Numbered from the stretch's first letter, positions 36,326-48,499 are shown. The stretch: 64,000 nucleotides of DNA from Sipunculus nudus (GCA_026874595.1 CM049308.1:77100124-77164123), one strand, 5' to 3'. Notes: generated by a model from the sequence alone, not told the origin. Program-made: numbers and translations.

Positions 36326-38805
36326 ATCCTTCTTCCTTTCAGGTACCCGAAGGTAGACGTATCTCAGAGATAGTAACTAAGCTCGATTTTCTTTCAAATT
36401 TCGAGGTAAATCAGATGTTTGTGGAGTTTAAACACCGAAGGGGTGATGTTATACAGGGGCCATCTGGGGCTACTGGTTACAGTGTTATCTCTCCAAAACT
36501 GCCCCCATTTTCAGGGAATCAAGATAAAACCGGTAGCTACGAACAATGGCGTTCCCATCTCGAATCTATGATAAAAGCTGGCGTAACACCAGAGCCTCAG
36601 ATTTTGTCAGCGATTCATCAGTCTGTTAGGGGGACAGCAGGAAATGTTCTTTTACATATGCCCGATGAGTCCACTCCCACAGATATACTGAATAAATTTG
36701 ACAGATACTTTGGTAATGTGCTCCCCACAGAGGTTCTTATACAGCAGTTTCACTCATGTAAACAAGATCCTAAAGAGGATATTGTCAACTGGAGCTGCAG
36801 GCTTACTAGACAGTTAGACCTCATAAACCAGAGAAATCCTACTCCTCATAGGGAATATGAGCGACTTCTTCGGTATAGATTCTGGAATGGGTTGTATTCT
36901 AAGTACATTAAGGAGGCTTTAAGACACAGATATGATAATGGGGAAGAACAGGATGAACTCTTTGCAGCAGCACGAGCCTTAGAGTCAGAACTTGTACATC
37001 ACTCACATATGAGTGACAAGAAAGTTGCTTCATCCAACCAAATTTCTCAACAAGGGGTTAAAACTTTGTCTTCTGAAAGCTCTGTGCTTGAGCAGATAAA
37101 TAACAAACTGTCAATCCTAGAGAATCGCTTATCGAGACTTGAACGATCTCAAATGTCCAAACCAAACAAACCATCACAAAATCAGACTGAAGTTCGTAAC
37201 AGTAATACTGTCTCGGACGAAGTCTTTTGCTCTCGTTGCCTTCGTCACACCCACACTGTTGACAAATGCCATGCCAAACGAGACAAAAACGGGAAAATCC
37301 TAAAAAAACTAAGAGTCGCCCGTGATCATTCGTGGGAGAACACGGGGTCAGGTTATAAAATTCCCACAACAAACGTATGTACTGATAATGTCCCTCTTGT
37401 AGGTGAAACACAGGTTGTTGACATGTTTGCAGATGGTATTAACTGCCAGGGTCTTTTAGATACAGGTTCCCAGGTCTCTACCATTGCTCAATGGTTTTAT
37501 GAAAAACACCTCAACCCGTCAGACTTAGTCCCTGTGGAGGAGATGATGGATCTCCGGCAACTGGACGGCCAGCAGGTAGAGTACTGTGGTATCATCGCTG
37601 TTGACCTTAAATTTCCTGAAATAAATTCATCTCAGATATTCTCTGTGCCAGTATTGGTAATGAAAAACACCCATTTCAATGCCAGTGTTCCATTTTTAAT
37701 TGGTACGAATGTGCTAAACTCTTGTTTAAATTTTCTTCAGACAAATGCTGGTCCAAATTTTATTCAAAGTTTACACATGCCCCAACCATGGAATATTGCA
37801 TTTAAATGTTTGACAAACAGGGAAAAGAAATCAGTGAATAAAGGAGGTTATGTATTATCCACCAAGTCTACAGTAATACCTGCCCACAGTGATGTTACTA
37901 TAAATGGTTTAACCAGAGGTTGTACAACAGGCAAGACCCTTGTTATAACTGATGTGAATGTTCTCCACAGGTTACCAACTGGATTGGTTCTACTTCCTTG
38001 TGTCCAAGAGCTTGATTTGTCGGTAGGTACAAGTCACAGAATTCCAGTACAGGTCAGGAACTTAACATCACATTCCATCATTATTCCATCAAAAATGATA
38101 CTCTGTAACATACAAGAAGCTAGCCTTGTAACCCAACTGACACAATCACCTGACCCATCTGATCAACAATTCTTAATCATGTTCAAATTTGGTCAAGATT
38201 TGTCACAATCTGAATCTGAACAACTACAACTTCTGTTGCTTAAATGGAAACACATATTTTCCTTAAGTAATATAGATATTGGTCACACCAGTGTAGAAAA
38301 ACACCGTATCGTGTTGACTAAAGATGAACCATTTAGAGAGCGATATCGTCGCATCCCTCCACAATTATATGATGAGGTAAAACAACATCTGAAAGAAATG
38401 CTAGAGTCAAAAGTAATTAAGGAGAGCAAAAGTCCGTTTGCTAGTCCAGTAGTCCTTGTCAGAAAACCTGACGGAACTCTTCGTTTCTGTATTGATTATA
38501 GAACCCTGAATAGCAGAACTGTTAGAGACGCTCATTCCTTGCCAAGAATCGATGAAACCTTAGATTCTTTGATTGGCGCTCGCTACTTTTCCTCTCTAGA
38601 TTTGAAGTCTGGTTACTGGCAGGTTGAGTTAGCCGAAGAAGATAAAGATAAAACAGCTTTTACAGTAGGTCCTCTCGGTTTTTATCAATGGGAAACCATG
38701 CCATTCGGCTTGGTGAACGCCCCTGCCTGCTTCCAAATACTGATGCAGAAGACTATGGGTGATCTCCATTTAAAAGAATGTCTTCTCTATCTTGACGATA
38801 TATAA
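36286..38805 (+). pseudogene. gag-pol: gag-protease-reverse transcriptase (5' part) of the LTR element
   Basis: Residues are counted from 36310. A capsid-like region (about 63-235) includes LPPFSGNQ, GTAGNVLLH, FDRYFGNV and LTRQLDLI, matching the layout of PNMA/Ty3 capsids. A coiled coil follows (about 258-281). A canonical CX2CX4HX4C zinc knuckle has C307, C310, H315 and C320. The aspartic protease motif is LLDTGS at 382-387. Reverse transcriptase shows FCIDYRTLN, SLDLKSGYWQV, MPFGLVNAPACFQ and the catalytic YLDD at the end. Gag and pol share one frame here, unlike elements that need a frameshift. The frame ends at TAA 38803-38805, immediately after the YLDD motif, because of an extra TA in ATATATAATC. 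Confidence 0.95.
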
Positions 38806-39692
38806 TCGTATTCTCTACCTCCTTTGAAGAACACCTAAAACGCTTGAATAACATCTTTCAGCGTCTGCATGACGCAGGCCTAAAACTAAAACCTTCAAAG
38901 TGCCAGCTGATGCAAGATAAAGTAAAATACCTAGGACATATAGTCTCAAAAGAAGGTAAACATACTTACCAGAGTAAAATCAGCGCTCTTAAAGAATGGC
39001 CTATACCTAAGTGTGTCAGTGATGTACGCCGTTTCTTGGGCTTTGCGAGTTTCTATCGTAGATTTGTCCCTGGATTTGCTAAAATCGCAAAACCATTACA
39101 TGACTTACTGAAAGGCCACCATATTCAGAATCAAACAAAAACCAGTAATCGTACCAGAAAGAAAGTTCCATCTCAAACAATCTTTAACTGGTCAAATAAC
39201 CACCAACTAGCATTTGATCAATTAATAGGACTACTATCTTCTGCTCCTGTACTAGCGTTTGCAGATTTCTCTCGTCCGTTTATTGTTCATACTGATGCAA
39301 GTTTTGATGGGATCTCTGGTATTCTGTACCAAGATCAAGATGGCCAGAAAAGACCAATAGCTTATGCGAGCCGAAGCCTAACACCATCAGAGTCTCGGTA
39401 CCCTATTCATAAGTTAGAGTTCTTAGATTTAAAGTGGTGTGTAACCGATAAATTTAAAGAATATCTGTATGGATCACGGTTCACAGTGTTCACTGATAAC
39501 AATCCTCTAACTTACATAATGTCCTCCGCAAAATTAGATGCAACAGGTCAAAGATGGGTATCTGAATTGGCTAATTACGACTTTAATATTCAATATAAAG
39601 CCGGCAAGCATAACATCGACGCCGATGCACTTTCGAGAATCCCTCGGCTTCTAGCAGAAAAGAAAAACCACAATGTATTACCAATGATGTAG
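38805..39692 (+). pseudogene. pol: RT thumb and RNase H of the LTR element
   Basis: Continues the polymerase in a frame shifted by two. RT connection: FLGFASFYRRFVPGFAKIAKPLHDLL. Ty3-type RNase H: the first catalytic Asp lies in HTDASFDG, the Glu in KLEFLDLKW, an Asp in FTDNNPL, and the domain closes with DADALSRIP. The frame ends at TAG 39690-39692, again by a frameshift (net +2 or -1) somewhere in the A-rich stretch around 39655-39671. Confidence 0.93.
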
Positions 39693-41596
39693 TAAAAGCT
39701 GTTTGTCAATCAGTGACCATACCATCACCTGTAATATGTAGTCTTTCTTGTGACCAATCCAAAGCTGTTCCATCCACGGATCCTGTCAATTTGCTCGGAC
39801 AAACACGATTAAACGTAGCAAAGGAACAACTTCTGGATTCGAATCTGAACCCATTCATTGTCCATTTCAGAGACGGTAAGGTCATAAACAAGAAATACTT
39901 GACTCATCCTGATCAAATAATTCTTTTCAGATGTATAGATAGCCTTGTGCTGCGGGATGACATACTCTATCGTAAACGAACACTGAACGGCAAAATTCAG
40001 TATCAAATGGTAATACCTAGCAGTTTGCGACAAGTCGCTTTATCTGGTATTCATGACGATGTTTGGCATCGAGGTCGTAATCGGTCTGTCCATCTAGCCC
40101 ATGACCGATTTTACTGGCCAAAAATGTCTAAAAACATAGATTCATACATTAAGAATTGTCCACGCTGTATAAGGCGGAAGTCCTCTCCAGCAAAAGCTCC
40201 TTTAGTACCTATAACATCCACACAACCAATGGAGCTCCTATGTGTCGATTATCTTAGCCTTGAGCCATCTACAGGTGGAATTGAAAATATTCTGGTCATG
40301 ACCGATAATTTCACACGCTACGCTATGGCAGTTCCTTGTCACAATACTACGGCAAAGACTACAGCTAAAATACTATTTGACACATTTGTCCAACATTATG
40401 GCTTTCCAGCCCGCATCCACAGTGATCAGGGCAGACAATTTGAATCTAAAATCATCAAAGAACTATGCAGACTAGCTGGTATCCATAAATCACGATGTTC
40501 ACCGTACCATCCAATGGGGAATGGGCAAACCGAAAGGTTTAACCGTAGTTTAATCAGTATGTTGGGTACTCTTGAGGAAGAGAAAAAGAAAAACTGGAAA
40601 GAATACGTCAGTACTTTAACTCATGCCTATAATTGTACGAAAAATGATGCAACCGGTTATACACCTTTCTATTTAATGTTCGGTCGACATCCACGCCTCC
40701 CTATTGATCTAGTACTTGGGACCATCAACAATCCTAACCATCAAAATTACAACACATATGTTTCCGATCTAAAAGACCAACTTTCTTCTGCCTATGATAT
40801 TGCTCAACGTGTCTCTTTATCATCCAGGTATCACCACAAACGATTGTATGATAAACGTGCTCGCAATGCGGTGCTGGGTATTGGTGATCACGTCTTAGTA
40901 CGAAAGGTAGGGATCATTGGGAAACAGAAACTGGTCGATAAATGGGAAAAGCAGGTGTAGGAGGTATTGGAACAACCCAATAAGGATATTCCAGTATATG
41001 TTGTTTGCCCCTTGGGTGATAAAAAGCGTACTCGCACTCTGCATCGCAATCTGATCCTTCCATATACAGGATTGCCCGTCGACCCTACACAAAAACCAGT
41101 TTCCACAACACACAAACCAATTATTACATCATCAGTGTCAGGGTCGGAAGACTCATCAACAGATGACGACCCCATTTTCACTATAACTCCAAATAGTCGT
41201 CCCCACATGAGTAGTTCTGAGGATGTGAGCGAGTTGCATTTAGAACTTGAATTATCGGATGATACAGATGATGATGCAATTGCGTCTGATCACTCTAATA
41301 CATTCCTGATAAATGGTTCTACTGATGATTGCAATGCAAATGTTGATACCGTAAATACTACAGGTCTTGATGATGACGTCACTGGTGTGTTAAACGATGA
41401 CGCCAAAGGTGATAATGACAATATATCACAACTACACGATGACCATGACGTCATCTCAAGTCATGATCATAATAATGATGATAATAGCGCCCCAATATCT
41501 GATCAGAGTGGGGATCCGGATGTTAATCCATTACGTAGATCTACCCGAGAACGACGTATGCAAGAACGTTTTGGGGACTATGTACTTAACGGGTGA
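39671..41596 (+). pseudogene. pol (int): Integrase and acidic C-terminal extension of the LTR element
   Basis: The zinc-binding HHCC domain shows IHDDVWH and CPRC (about 40050-40170). The DDE core has Asp in CVDYL, Asp in IHSDQGRQF and Glu in NGQTERF, followed by PFYLMFGRHPRLPIDL. A GPY-like C-terminal part follows (GDHVLVRK, near 40880). A TAG at 40958-40960 interrupts the frame in place. Downstream the same frame stays open to 41596 and encodes a strongly acidic, Ser/Asp-rich tail with a basic RRSTRERRMQERFGDY end. The tail resembles the extension of several gypsy clades; its role is unknown. Confidence 0.93.
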
Positions 41597-42036
41597 TAAT
41601 ATTTTTAAACAAGTGGATGTGTTAACATAAGTATGTTTAGGATAAGTTCCTTGCGTAAGCTACATGACTCGTTCTGAGATTTGACGAGTCAGTGATATCA
41701 TTTTACGATTGTTTTTTTTGCGTATGCTGACTTTCTCCACTGCCACCAGTTCCTGGGTTTTTCACTTTCATATATGTATACCTCATGTGAACATAATGTT
41801 CCAATATAAACATCTATCCGAAATCCTACTAGAGGCCGTCCACTGCTAATGCTGTCATGCGCGACCTATCATTCTTTGCAGTTAGTGTCTGGACGCCACT
41901 TCTCTACTGGGGGGAGCGTTTGGTATATGGTGTGGATGATGTGCTGTTGGTATGGTGTGGTGGATCTGATATAATTTTTACTAACTTTTCTCGTACATTA
42001 ATGTCGGGTCGACATTTTTTTCAAGTAGGGGGAGGA
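41597..42036 (+). other. 3' untranslated part of the LTR element with polypurine tract
   Basis: Between the integrase frame and the 3' LTR. The purine run AAGTAGGGGGAGGA at 42023-42036 directly abuts the LTR and would prime plus-strand DNA synthesis. Confidence 0.9.
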
Positions 42037-42769
42037 TGTAACGGCTCCGATAACACGTATTATATTATCAGGTATAACTGAATTGCCTGGCAGGTATCAT
42101 ATCATCAGCTTGGCCTAACTGGTCAATGAATTGCCCCGCAGTTGCCTTGGTTGCCTTGGTTCCTCATTACTCAACCGGTTTTCCGTTGTTCCTATTGTTT
42201 TCATTCGGACAATGACACGGACCGCGACGCGAACCCTGCCAAGCCTCAGTCTCGTGACATAGAGAACTTGTCAGTATTCGTTCTCTGCTTGGCAGGTAAG
42301 GACCGTTTTTACTAAACTCTTAAACTGCGATAAACTCTATCATTTAGCCAATTCATTACTTTCAGTATATCACGTACGTACTATCATGTAAACTGTATAT
42401 TCCATATTCTAATTGCACACGTTACTGGTAAATTCATACTTGTTGTACGCATGGATATTTGTATTCATGGTAATATGCAACGATATCTTAAAATGTGGTT
42501 CCTAAATATATAGGCTCATTTGTATAATATGTAATGTGTTTTCTTGTGTAATGAATACCAAGAAATGTGCAAATGTATATTCTGTATATTCATGCCATTT
42601 ATTGTATTTTTGCACCATATAGAAATGTTTATATGAAATGTTTAATGGCAGTATTCGTTCTCTGCTTGGCAGGGACTCCGGCTTAGAGGACTCCAGATTT
42701 GTATATATATACGGCTGAATAAACACTTTTATATATATACATCGCCTTGCCTCGCTTTTCACTCACGCC
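42037..42769 (+). repeat. 3' LTR, truncated at its right end
   Basis: Matches the 5' LTR from TGTAACGG to ACTCACGCC, then stops. The last 36 bp of the LTR, including the GTTACA tip, are missing and replaced by ATG followed by a poly-C tract. An 8-bp deletion near 42158 and about three substitutions separate it from the 5' LTR. The missing tip means no target-site duplication can be tested. Confidence 0.95.
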
Positions 42770-42772
42770 ATG

Positions 42773-42788
42773 CCCCCCCCCCCCCCCC
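42773..42788. repeat. Poly-C tract at the 3' LTR breakpoint
   Basis: About 16 C, located two bases after the point where similarity to the 5' LTR ends. Confidence 0.9.
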
Positions 42789-42840
42789 GGGTCGCATCTA
42801 GTACTCGCCGTCCTTTCGGAGTTTCATCTAATCTAATACT

Positions 42841-42906
42841 TATGTATATATATATGTATATATATATGTATATATATATATATACATTAATATATATATA
42901 TATATT

Positions 42907-42939
<33 letters not shown>

Positions 42940-42940
42940 T
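42841..42940. repeat. TA/TG-rich microsatellite
   Basis: About 100 bp of TA with scattered TATG units. Confidence 0.9.
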
Positions 42941-44400
42941 AAATTGCCTTTGCTATCAGCGGCGGATCCAGAGGGGGCACCTTCGTCACCGGCCCCCTGT
43001 TGAGCTGCAATATATCTCATTTGATCTAATTTCCCAATTGTCTTGATTAATTTTTGTTTTTCATTTATTTTTTATTAATTATTAAATAAATATTATTAAA
43101 GTTTTCTGCAGTTTATTATACTTTCAAATTTATTAGTTGAGTATAAGAATATTTATGATCAGCTACAGAACAGCTGCAGAACAACAGGCCTTGGTTAGGG
43201 GCGAACCTCACACAGCTCTGGTGACACCGGTATACTCGAACTCGCGGTGTGTGCTCTTAGGAGTTTTGTGTGCTGTCGAGACCATGAAACGAGTTTACCA
43301 TAAGACTTCATCATATAAGTTATTTCACTCCGAGCATTACATTTAAAAGATAATATTTTGCAAGTTACAAATGTATATGCGCCTTTGCGCCATTGACTTG
43401 TTTGAAAACGATTGAAATTTTATATCCTAATTTTGAAGAAATATAAATATTAAATATTGAACCTCTCTACATGCTGTTTGACTACATGACGCAAAAAAAC
43501 ATAAGGGAATAGTTTTTCAGGAACAGGAAATCCTCATTTTTTGGTGAAAATGGCCTCAAAATGTCCTCTTTACATTGCATATTCAAAAAATGTCCTCCCC
43601 ATGTACTTGTAACTAACCTTAATGAAACCATGGTTCATCATTGAAAATAAAAAAAATCATATTGTCATACACTTAAATATATTACGTATAGTAATAATAA
43701 TAATAATAATAATAATATAATAATAATAATAATAATAATATATATATATATGTATATATATGTATATATGATATACACGTATATATAACTGTTTTCATAG
43801 TAACCATACATGCATTTTAGCGCCCCCCCCCCCCCCGTTTCGAATTTTTACTCCGCAACTGATCATGGCCCCTTCCCCTCCCTCAATCCTGGCTACGCCC
43901 CTGTTTTGACTCAGGAACCTGTCTGAGTGTTGTGGCAGTTCTCATATACGTTTTTCAAGTCAATGTTTTCTCCCGTAGCCAAGTGTATAAATGATGGAAA
44001 TCGCTGCATGGTAATAACCATACAATATATTATAAACGCATAGACTTGAAAAGTAAGGAAATCATTATATAACATTTATCCACATTAGGTTTAATTCAAA
44101 TACGATGAATCAAGAGAAAATATACGATCTCTTCATTTCGTGCACCAGTACTTAATTAAATTGATTATTTAGGTATACTGTTTTTCCAATGAACTTTAAA
44201 GGCAGCTTCGCTGCTGATTTTATATTTCCTATTAAATCAACAAGCTCATGCAACGCAACGGAAACTTATAAAAAACAACACAGCTGGCATTTACTGATTT
44301 GTAAAAGATAAACAATACGTTGTTATATATAGTGCCGGTACGTAATTGTGTCACACTTGAAAATGTATCATCCAGTACTAGTGAAATGTAAATTATCTCA
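42941..44400. other. Non-coding stretch with microsatellites
   Basis: No gene is supported. It contains a (TAA)n/(TA)n compound tract at 43691-43780 and a poly-C run at 43823-43836. Confidence 0.5.
43691..43780. repeat. Compound (TAA)n(TA)n microsatellite
   Basis: About 50 bp of TAA units followed by about 40 bp of TA with TATG variants. Confidence 0.92.
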
Positions 44401-44422
44401 GTACTGGAGTGATAAGATAAGC

Positions 44423-44692
44423 TTATGAGAATACTTTCCTGGACAAAATTAAAAAATATTCTGATACTGCATCAGTGACATGAAAACCGCATTTTACGAT
44501 TTTGCCATTTTGACCCTCTGACATAAGGAGGTTAATAGAACTCTCATATTCAGCAATGTCGAGAAAATAAAGCTGTTGACAGCAACGCTTTCGTGCACCA
44601 GTAATGAACTGATTATATGTTGGTATTGTTTCTTTCATGAACTTCAGGTACTGCTGCGGGCTCTTATAGGTGTCACGCACCTTCTATTGTGG
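44423..44692 (-). CDS. Possible orphan terminal exon, methyltransferase-like
   Basis: An 85-residue open frame has plausible protein composition: YKSPQQYLKFMKETIP, a helix-rich middle, then GKIVKCGFHVTDAVSEYFLIL before the stop. A candidate acceptor CACAATAG precedes it at about 44693. The layout (helix, then two terminal strands) vaguely resembles the C-terminus of small-molecule SAM methyltransferases such as JHAMT-like proteins. No catalytic motif is present, no partner exon was found, and a LINE lies immediately upstream. It may be a gene fragment, a last exon, or chance. Confidence 0.25.
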
Positions 44693-45022
44693 CGCCAGTT
44701 GAAACTTGGCCGAAAAAAAACAGAAAACAGCCTGAATTAATAATCAGTAATAAATAAACGTATACTTATTTATACTCTATTTATAGGAGCTTCGATTGTT
44801 ATTGTTTACCTGTCCTTATTCCCACGCATGCGCACTGGTTGGTAGGCAAAAAGCCTACCCTGTCCACTGCAGTGTCCACTGCTGTATATATGGCTGGTCT
44901 AGCTGTGTTTCCTGTGTAGTTACCCAGTACTTTGTATAAGTAAATATGGCTGCGGGTAGAAAAAGGCTGTTGATAATTTAGATAAGACATCAAGGGAAGG
45001 GTATTTATCCAAATTACGTATT

Positions 45023-46963
45023 ATTTATTTATTTATTACAACATCTTTCAGGGAAGCCTTTATCAGAATAAAATTCTGTTTACAGAAGGGCCCTGTAATA
45101 CATTCATAAGTCACAATAAAATACAATATTCAATAAGTCCATAAACTAAAATTATATCATACAATCACAGAAATTTAAGCGAAAACGCGGTGACGTAAAC
45201 ACAGCTGAAGTTAAAGTACAAATTTATGTGGTCAAGTTTCGTTATGAAAAGTATGCAACAGAGTTGCAAAATACATAAAACGAAGTTAAAATACAAATAA
45301 AGCACAATTGTTTACAATAAAAATGAAATGTATATATAAAAGACTACATAAGATGCGCAAAAGTACAGAAATGAAAAATTAGATGACGCTCGAATATTAG
45401 TATTAATTAGCTGTATACAAGTAGAAAATGAAAGGTAATTATTCTATCTTGGTATTATATGCAAGGAAATATGTGCGCGCTAGCCTTTTAAAGCTCTTTA
45501 GATTATTGGCATTTTTTAGTTTTGTCGGAAGGCTATTCCATAGAACACTGCCTGCATAAAAAGATGAGGTTTTCAGTATTTTTATGTGCGTGGTTTCGGA
45601 AGATTAACATGGGAATTTACTGATAAACGGGTGTTATAGTGATGAACATCACGGGTAAAAGTAAAGTTCTTAATAAGATAAGAAGGGGCGAGTCCATTGA
45701 TACATTTATATGTCAATATCGATAAAAGATACATGTATCGTTGCTCTATATTCATCCATCGATTGTCGTGGATAATTGCCAAGCTGCTGTGCGAGTGATC
45801 ATAAATGCCTGAGATAATTCTGGCTGCTCGGCCCTGAAGCCGCTGAATTGGAAGACGAAATGTACGAGCACAATTTCCCCAAACAGTAAGGCCATAGTCA
45901 ATATTAGGTTGAATGAACGCGTGATAATATGTATTCAAATATTTATTAGGGAGAAATTTGCTAATTCGGTGCAGTAGTCCTATCTTCGAGCATAATTTCT
46001 TTATTACTACTTTTGTCTGATTCTTCCAAGAAAGATGGCGGTCAATTTCAATGCCCAAATGGCGAACATCATCAACACTCACTATATCACAATTTCCTAC
46101 ACTAATTGATAGGTTATCGTCAGACCTACGTTGTTTTGAGTGTATTAACATCGAAGCTGATTTTTCGGCATTTATTGAAAGCTTATTATTACGCATCCAA
46201 TTAACTACTTGGGAAAGGCCAGTCTGAAGTTTGTTTTGGGCTGTTATAACGTCGGGGCCGTTTACATATATCGTGATATCATCGGCATAGATAGAGCATT
46301 TTGCTCCAGGGACATTAGCAGGTAAGTCGTTCAGATATATTAAAAAGAGTATAGGACCGAGGACGGTGCCTTGAGGTACACCTGTTGTTATAATTTTTAC
46401 ATCCGAAATACTATTTGCGAAGCTTACATATTGTTTGCGATCATTTAAATATGAATGAAACCACTTAAGAGAAGTCTCATAAACTCCATATTGTTCTAAT
46501 TTGTTCAAAAGAATACTGTATGTTAGTGAATCAAAGCCCTTTTTTACATCGAGAAAACACGCAGCATTAAGATTGCCCTGATCAATAATAGAGAGCCAGT
46601 TGTCGACTAAATGATGAAGAGCAGTTTGAGTGGAGTTATTTGACAGGAAAGCAGTTTGTTCAGTTGAGAGGAGATCATGATTCCGTAAATAAGCAATAAG
46701 AGAAATTTTGACGTGTTTTTCAAGAATTTTGACAATATTACACGTTACAGATATAGGACGGTAATTACCTATTTCGTTTAATTTACCTTTACCTTTATAT
46801 ATTGGGACTACTCTTGCGCATTTCTAGTCATGGGGAACTACTCCAGTAGTAAGAGACTGGTTAAAAATGTGCGTAAGAGAAGGAGCGAGAAGATCTGCGG
46901 CATCACAAAGCAAAATGCCAGACATGTATAATAGGTCAAGGCCAGGTTTGCTTTTCAGGTGTT
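45023..46963 (-). mobile_element. CR1/jockey-like LINE, 5'-truncated, degenerate
   Basis: On the minus strand the reverse transcriptase runs from about 46960 to 45434. Motifs in order are LLAPSLTHIFN, CARVVPIYKGKG, NYRPISV, VKILEK, QTAFLSNNST, FLDVKKGFDS, TTGVPQGTVLGPILF, SIYADD and WMRNNKLSINAEKS. A C-terminal DUF-like part (SIYDHSH-like blocks and GSVLWNSLPTKLKN) follows. The longest intact frame is 46508-45582 (308 residues). A TAG at 46826-46824 replaces the usual Trp of the PDDWK motif, and a frameshift near 45585 separates the last 50 residues. The tail ends in AATAAATAAATAAAT repeats at about 45040-45023, a CR1/jockey-type 3' end. Endonuclease and ORF1 are absent. Confidence 0.92.
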
Positions 46964-48329
46964 GCAGATCAATGGATATAATGGATCAGTGACTATGCCT
47001 GACACATATAGGCTTGAAGATGGCTGGTGTGATAATGTGATTGCAAAGTGAGACACAAACAGTGACCACATTCACCAGTACCATATTGTGCCCTTGGAGC
47101 AGGCGTTGTACTGGTCAAATCAGCTTATTAAAACCCCTGCTAACCTGTAAGCTGACCACTGAACCATTGGATATTTTCCACATATTTATTTAAAATTAAA
47201 GTTAACCGTAAGGCAACACTAGACAACTGTATACTGGTTCTGGTTCATTTTTCTGTTGAATATTTTGCTCGTGTACATGGGACAAACTGTCAAGCAGTTG
47301 GCCAGAGACACAGCTAGTGTCCCTGAGCTGTAAGAGAGGCACCAAGTGGTCTTTTGATTGTTTGAAGTGATGTTTATCGGTCAACTTCTCTGAACATTTT
47401 GAACATTTTAAAGTTCAATTTTAGCTGTTACCTCAAAGTCATTAACACCAAGACTTCTTGCTGCAACCGAAACCAGGCTCCTTGTTCTGCTAACCTACCA
47501 GTGGCCCTGTACAAGTGAGGATCCGGGACGCGGAGTCTGCATGTGAAGTTCTTGTTGGACCCTATCATATGACTCAGTATATATGGTGAGCCCTCTTTTT
47601 TTGCAAAACTATTCTCGGGAAATTTCTCGAGAACTTTCTACTGCTGTTGCCCTATTAATTTTAGTCTATTATTGTGTCCTTTTGTGTTTAATACCGTAAA
47701 TGTCGAAAGATAGGACGGAGTTGATATTTGCGCCACATAAGTAATTAAAGCTGGCTGTTATCTACTTTTGTCAAATACAAGACTAGTAAATTCAAGTTCA
47801 AATATTTAGTTGGGTTTATATTCTTTCCTTCTTTTCAGTCTGGTATTCCTGGAATATTTCAGCCATCCTTGAATCCAAATCGTACTGTGGTTTGTCGTCA
47901 ATTGAGGTCACTTCTTGACAGGGAGGATACCTTTAACCAGTCCCTAGTCTAATTCACCATTAACCTGTATATACATTTAATAAAGTTTTTCTTATCCAGT
48001 CTTCGTCTGGTTTGTGTGAATCTCTGCTGTGATACTGTGCTGTTACTTGTAATTAAGGGATGAAAGAACCTGGGGCAAGGAACTTAAGGTTGTGTGAATG
48101 ACCTTGGGTTGAATCCTTGACAGCGCCCTTATCGAACCCTAAGAGGTTTATTTCTCCCAGCTTCTCGAAGCCGCTCCTGGGGGTTCCGTTTTGTGTACAC
48201 TTTACAACCCGGACGTCATAGGTCTCATGGAAATATTGTGGGTATACCGCTAGGTTATTAAATCTCAACATCTGTGGAGTGTATAGTGGTTGCAGAATTT
48301 GTAGACAATCAAAGGCAACACATCGCACT
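46964..48329. other. No gene recognised
   Basis: Unique-looking sequence without domain content. A 91-residue frame on the minus strand (48328-48053) has protein-like composition but no recognisable family. Confidence 0.45.
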
Positions 48330-48420
48330 TAATGCTGCACCTACCCTGGGCTTCGATTATGCCGATCCGGTTCCAACCAAGAATCGTAGTAGACGTTACC
48401 TTCATGGTCGTGTAATTTTT
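48330..48420 (+). mobile_element. Left part of an older TIR element, split by a nested insertion
   Basis: TAATGCTGC...CGATTATGCCGATCCG...GTAGAC matches the left 90 bp of the element at 54165-54535. The match stops exactly where the composite element at 48421 begins and resumes after 51911. Confidence 0.75.
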
Positions 48421-48499
48421 AGCTCAGCTGACTGAAAGTCATCTGAGCTATAGCGATCACTCTTTGTCCGTCGTCCGTCTGTCCGTCTGTCCGTCCGTT

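Larger units (their letters stand above)
34384..42769 (+). mobile_element. Ty3/gypsy LTR retrotransposon, nearly full length, PNMA-like gag
   Basis: Order: 5' LTR (34384-35160), primer-binding site (35164), leader, RRM-like frame, gag-protease-RT-RNase H-integrase, polypurine tract AAGTAGGGGGAGGA (42023-42036), then a truncated 3' LTR (42037-42769). Domain order RT-RNaseH-integrase identifies Ty3/gypsy. LTR identity is about 99.6% over the shared part, so insertion is recent, yet the coding part is broken by two frameshifts and one stop. These are described with the individual parts. The copy is probably non-autonomous now. Confidence 0.97.

Noticed and set aside
42763-43020. Frames with Tyr-Ile repeats here and at 3176, 5533, 24085, 28915 and 61637
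   Set aside because: Products of TA and TATG microsatellites.
48053-48328. 91-residue minus-strand frame with protein-like composition
   Set aside because: No recognisable family, start, splice site or partner; evidence too weak to call.
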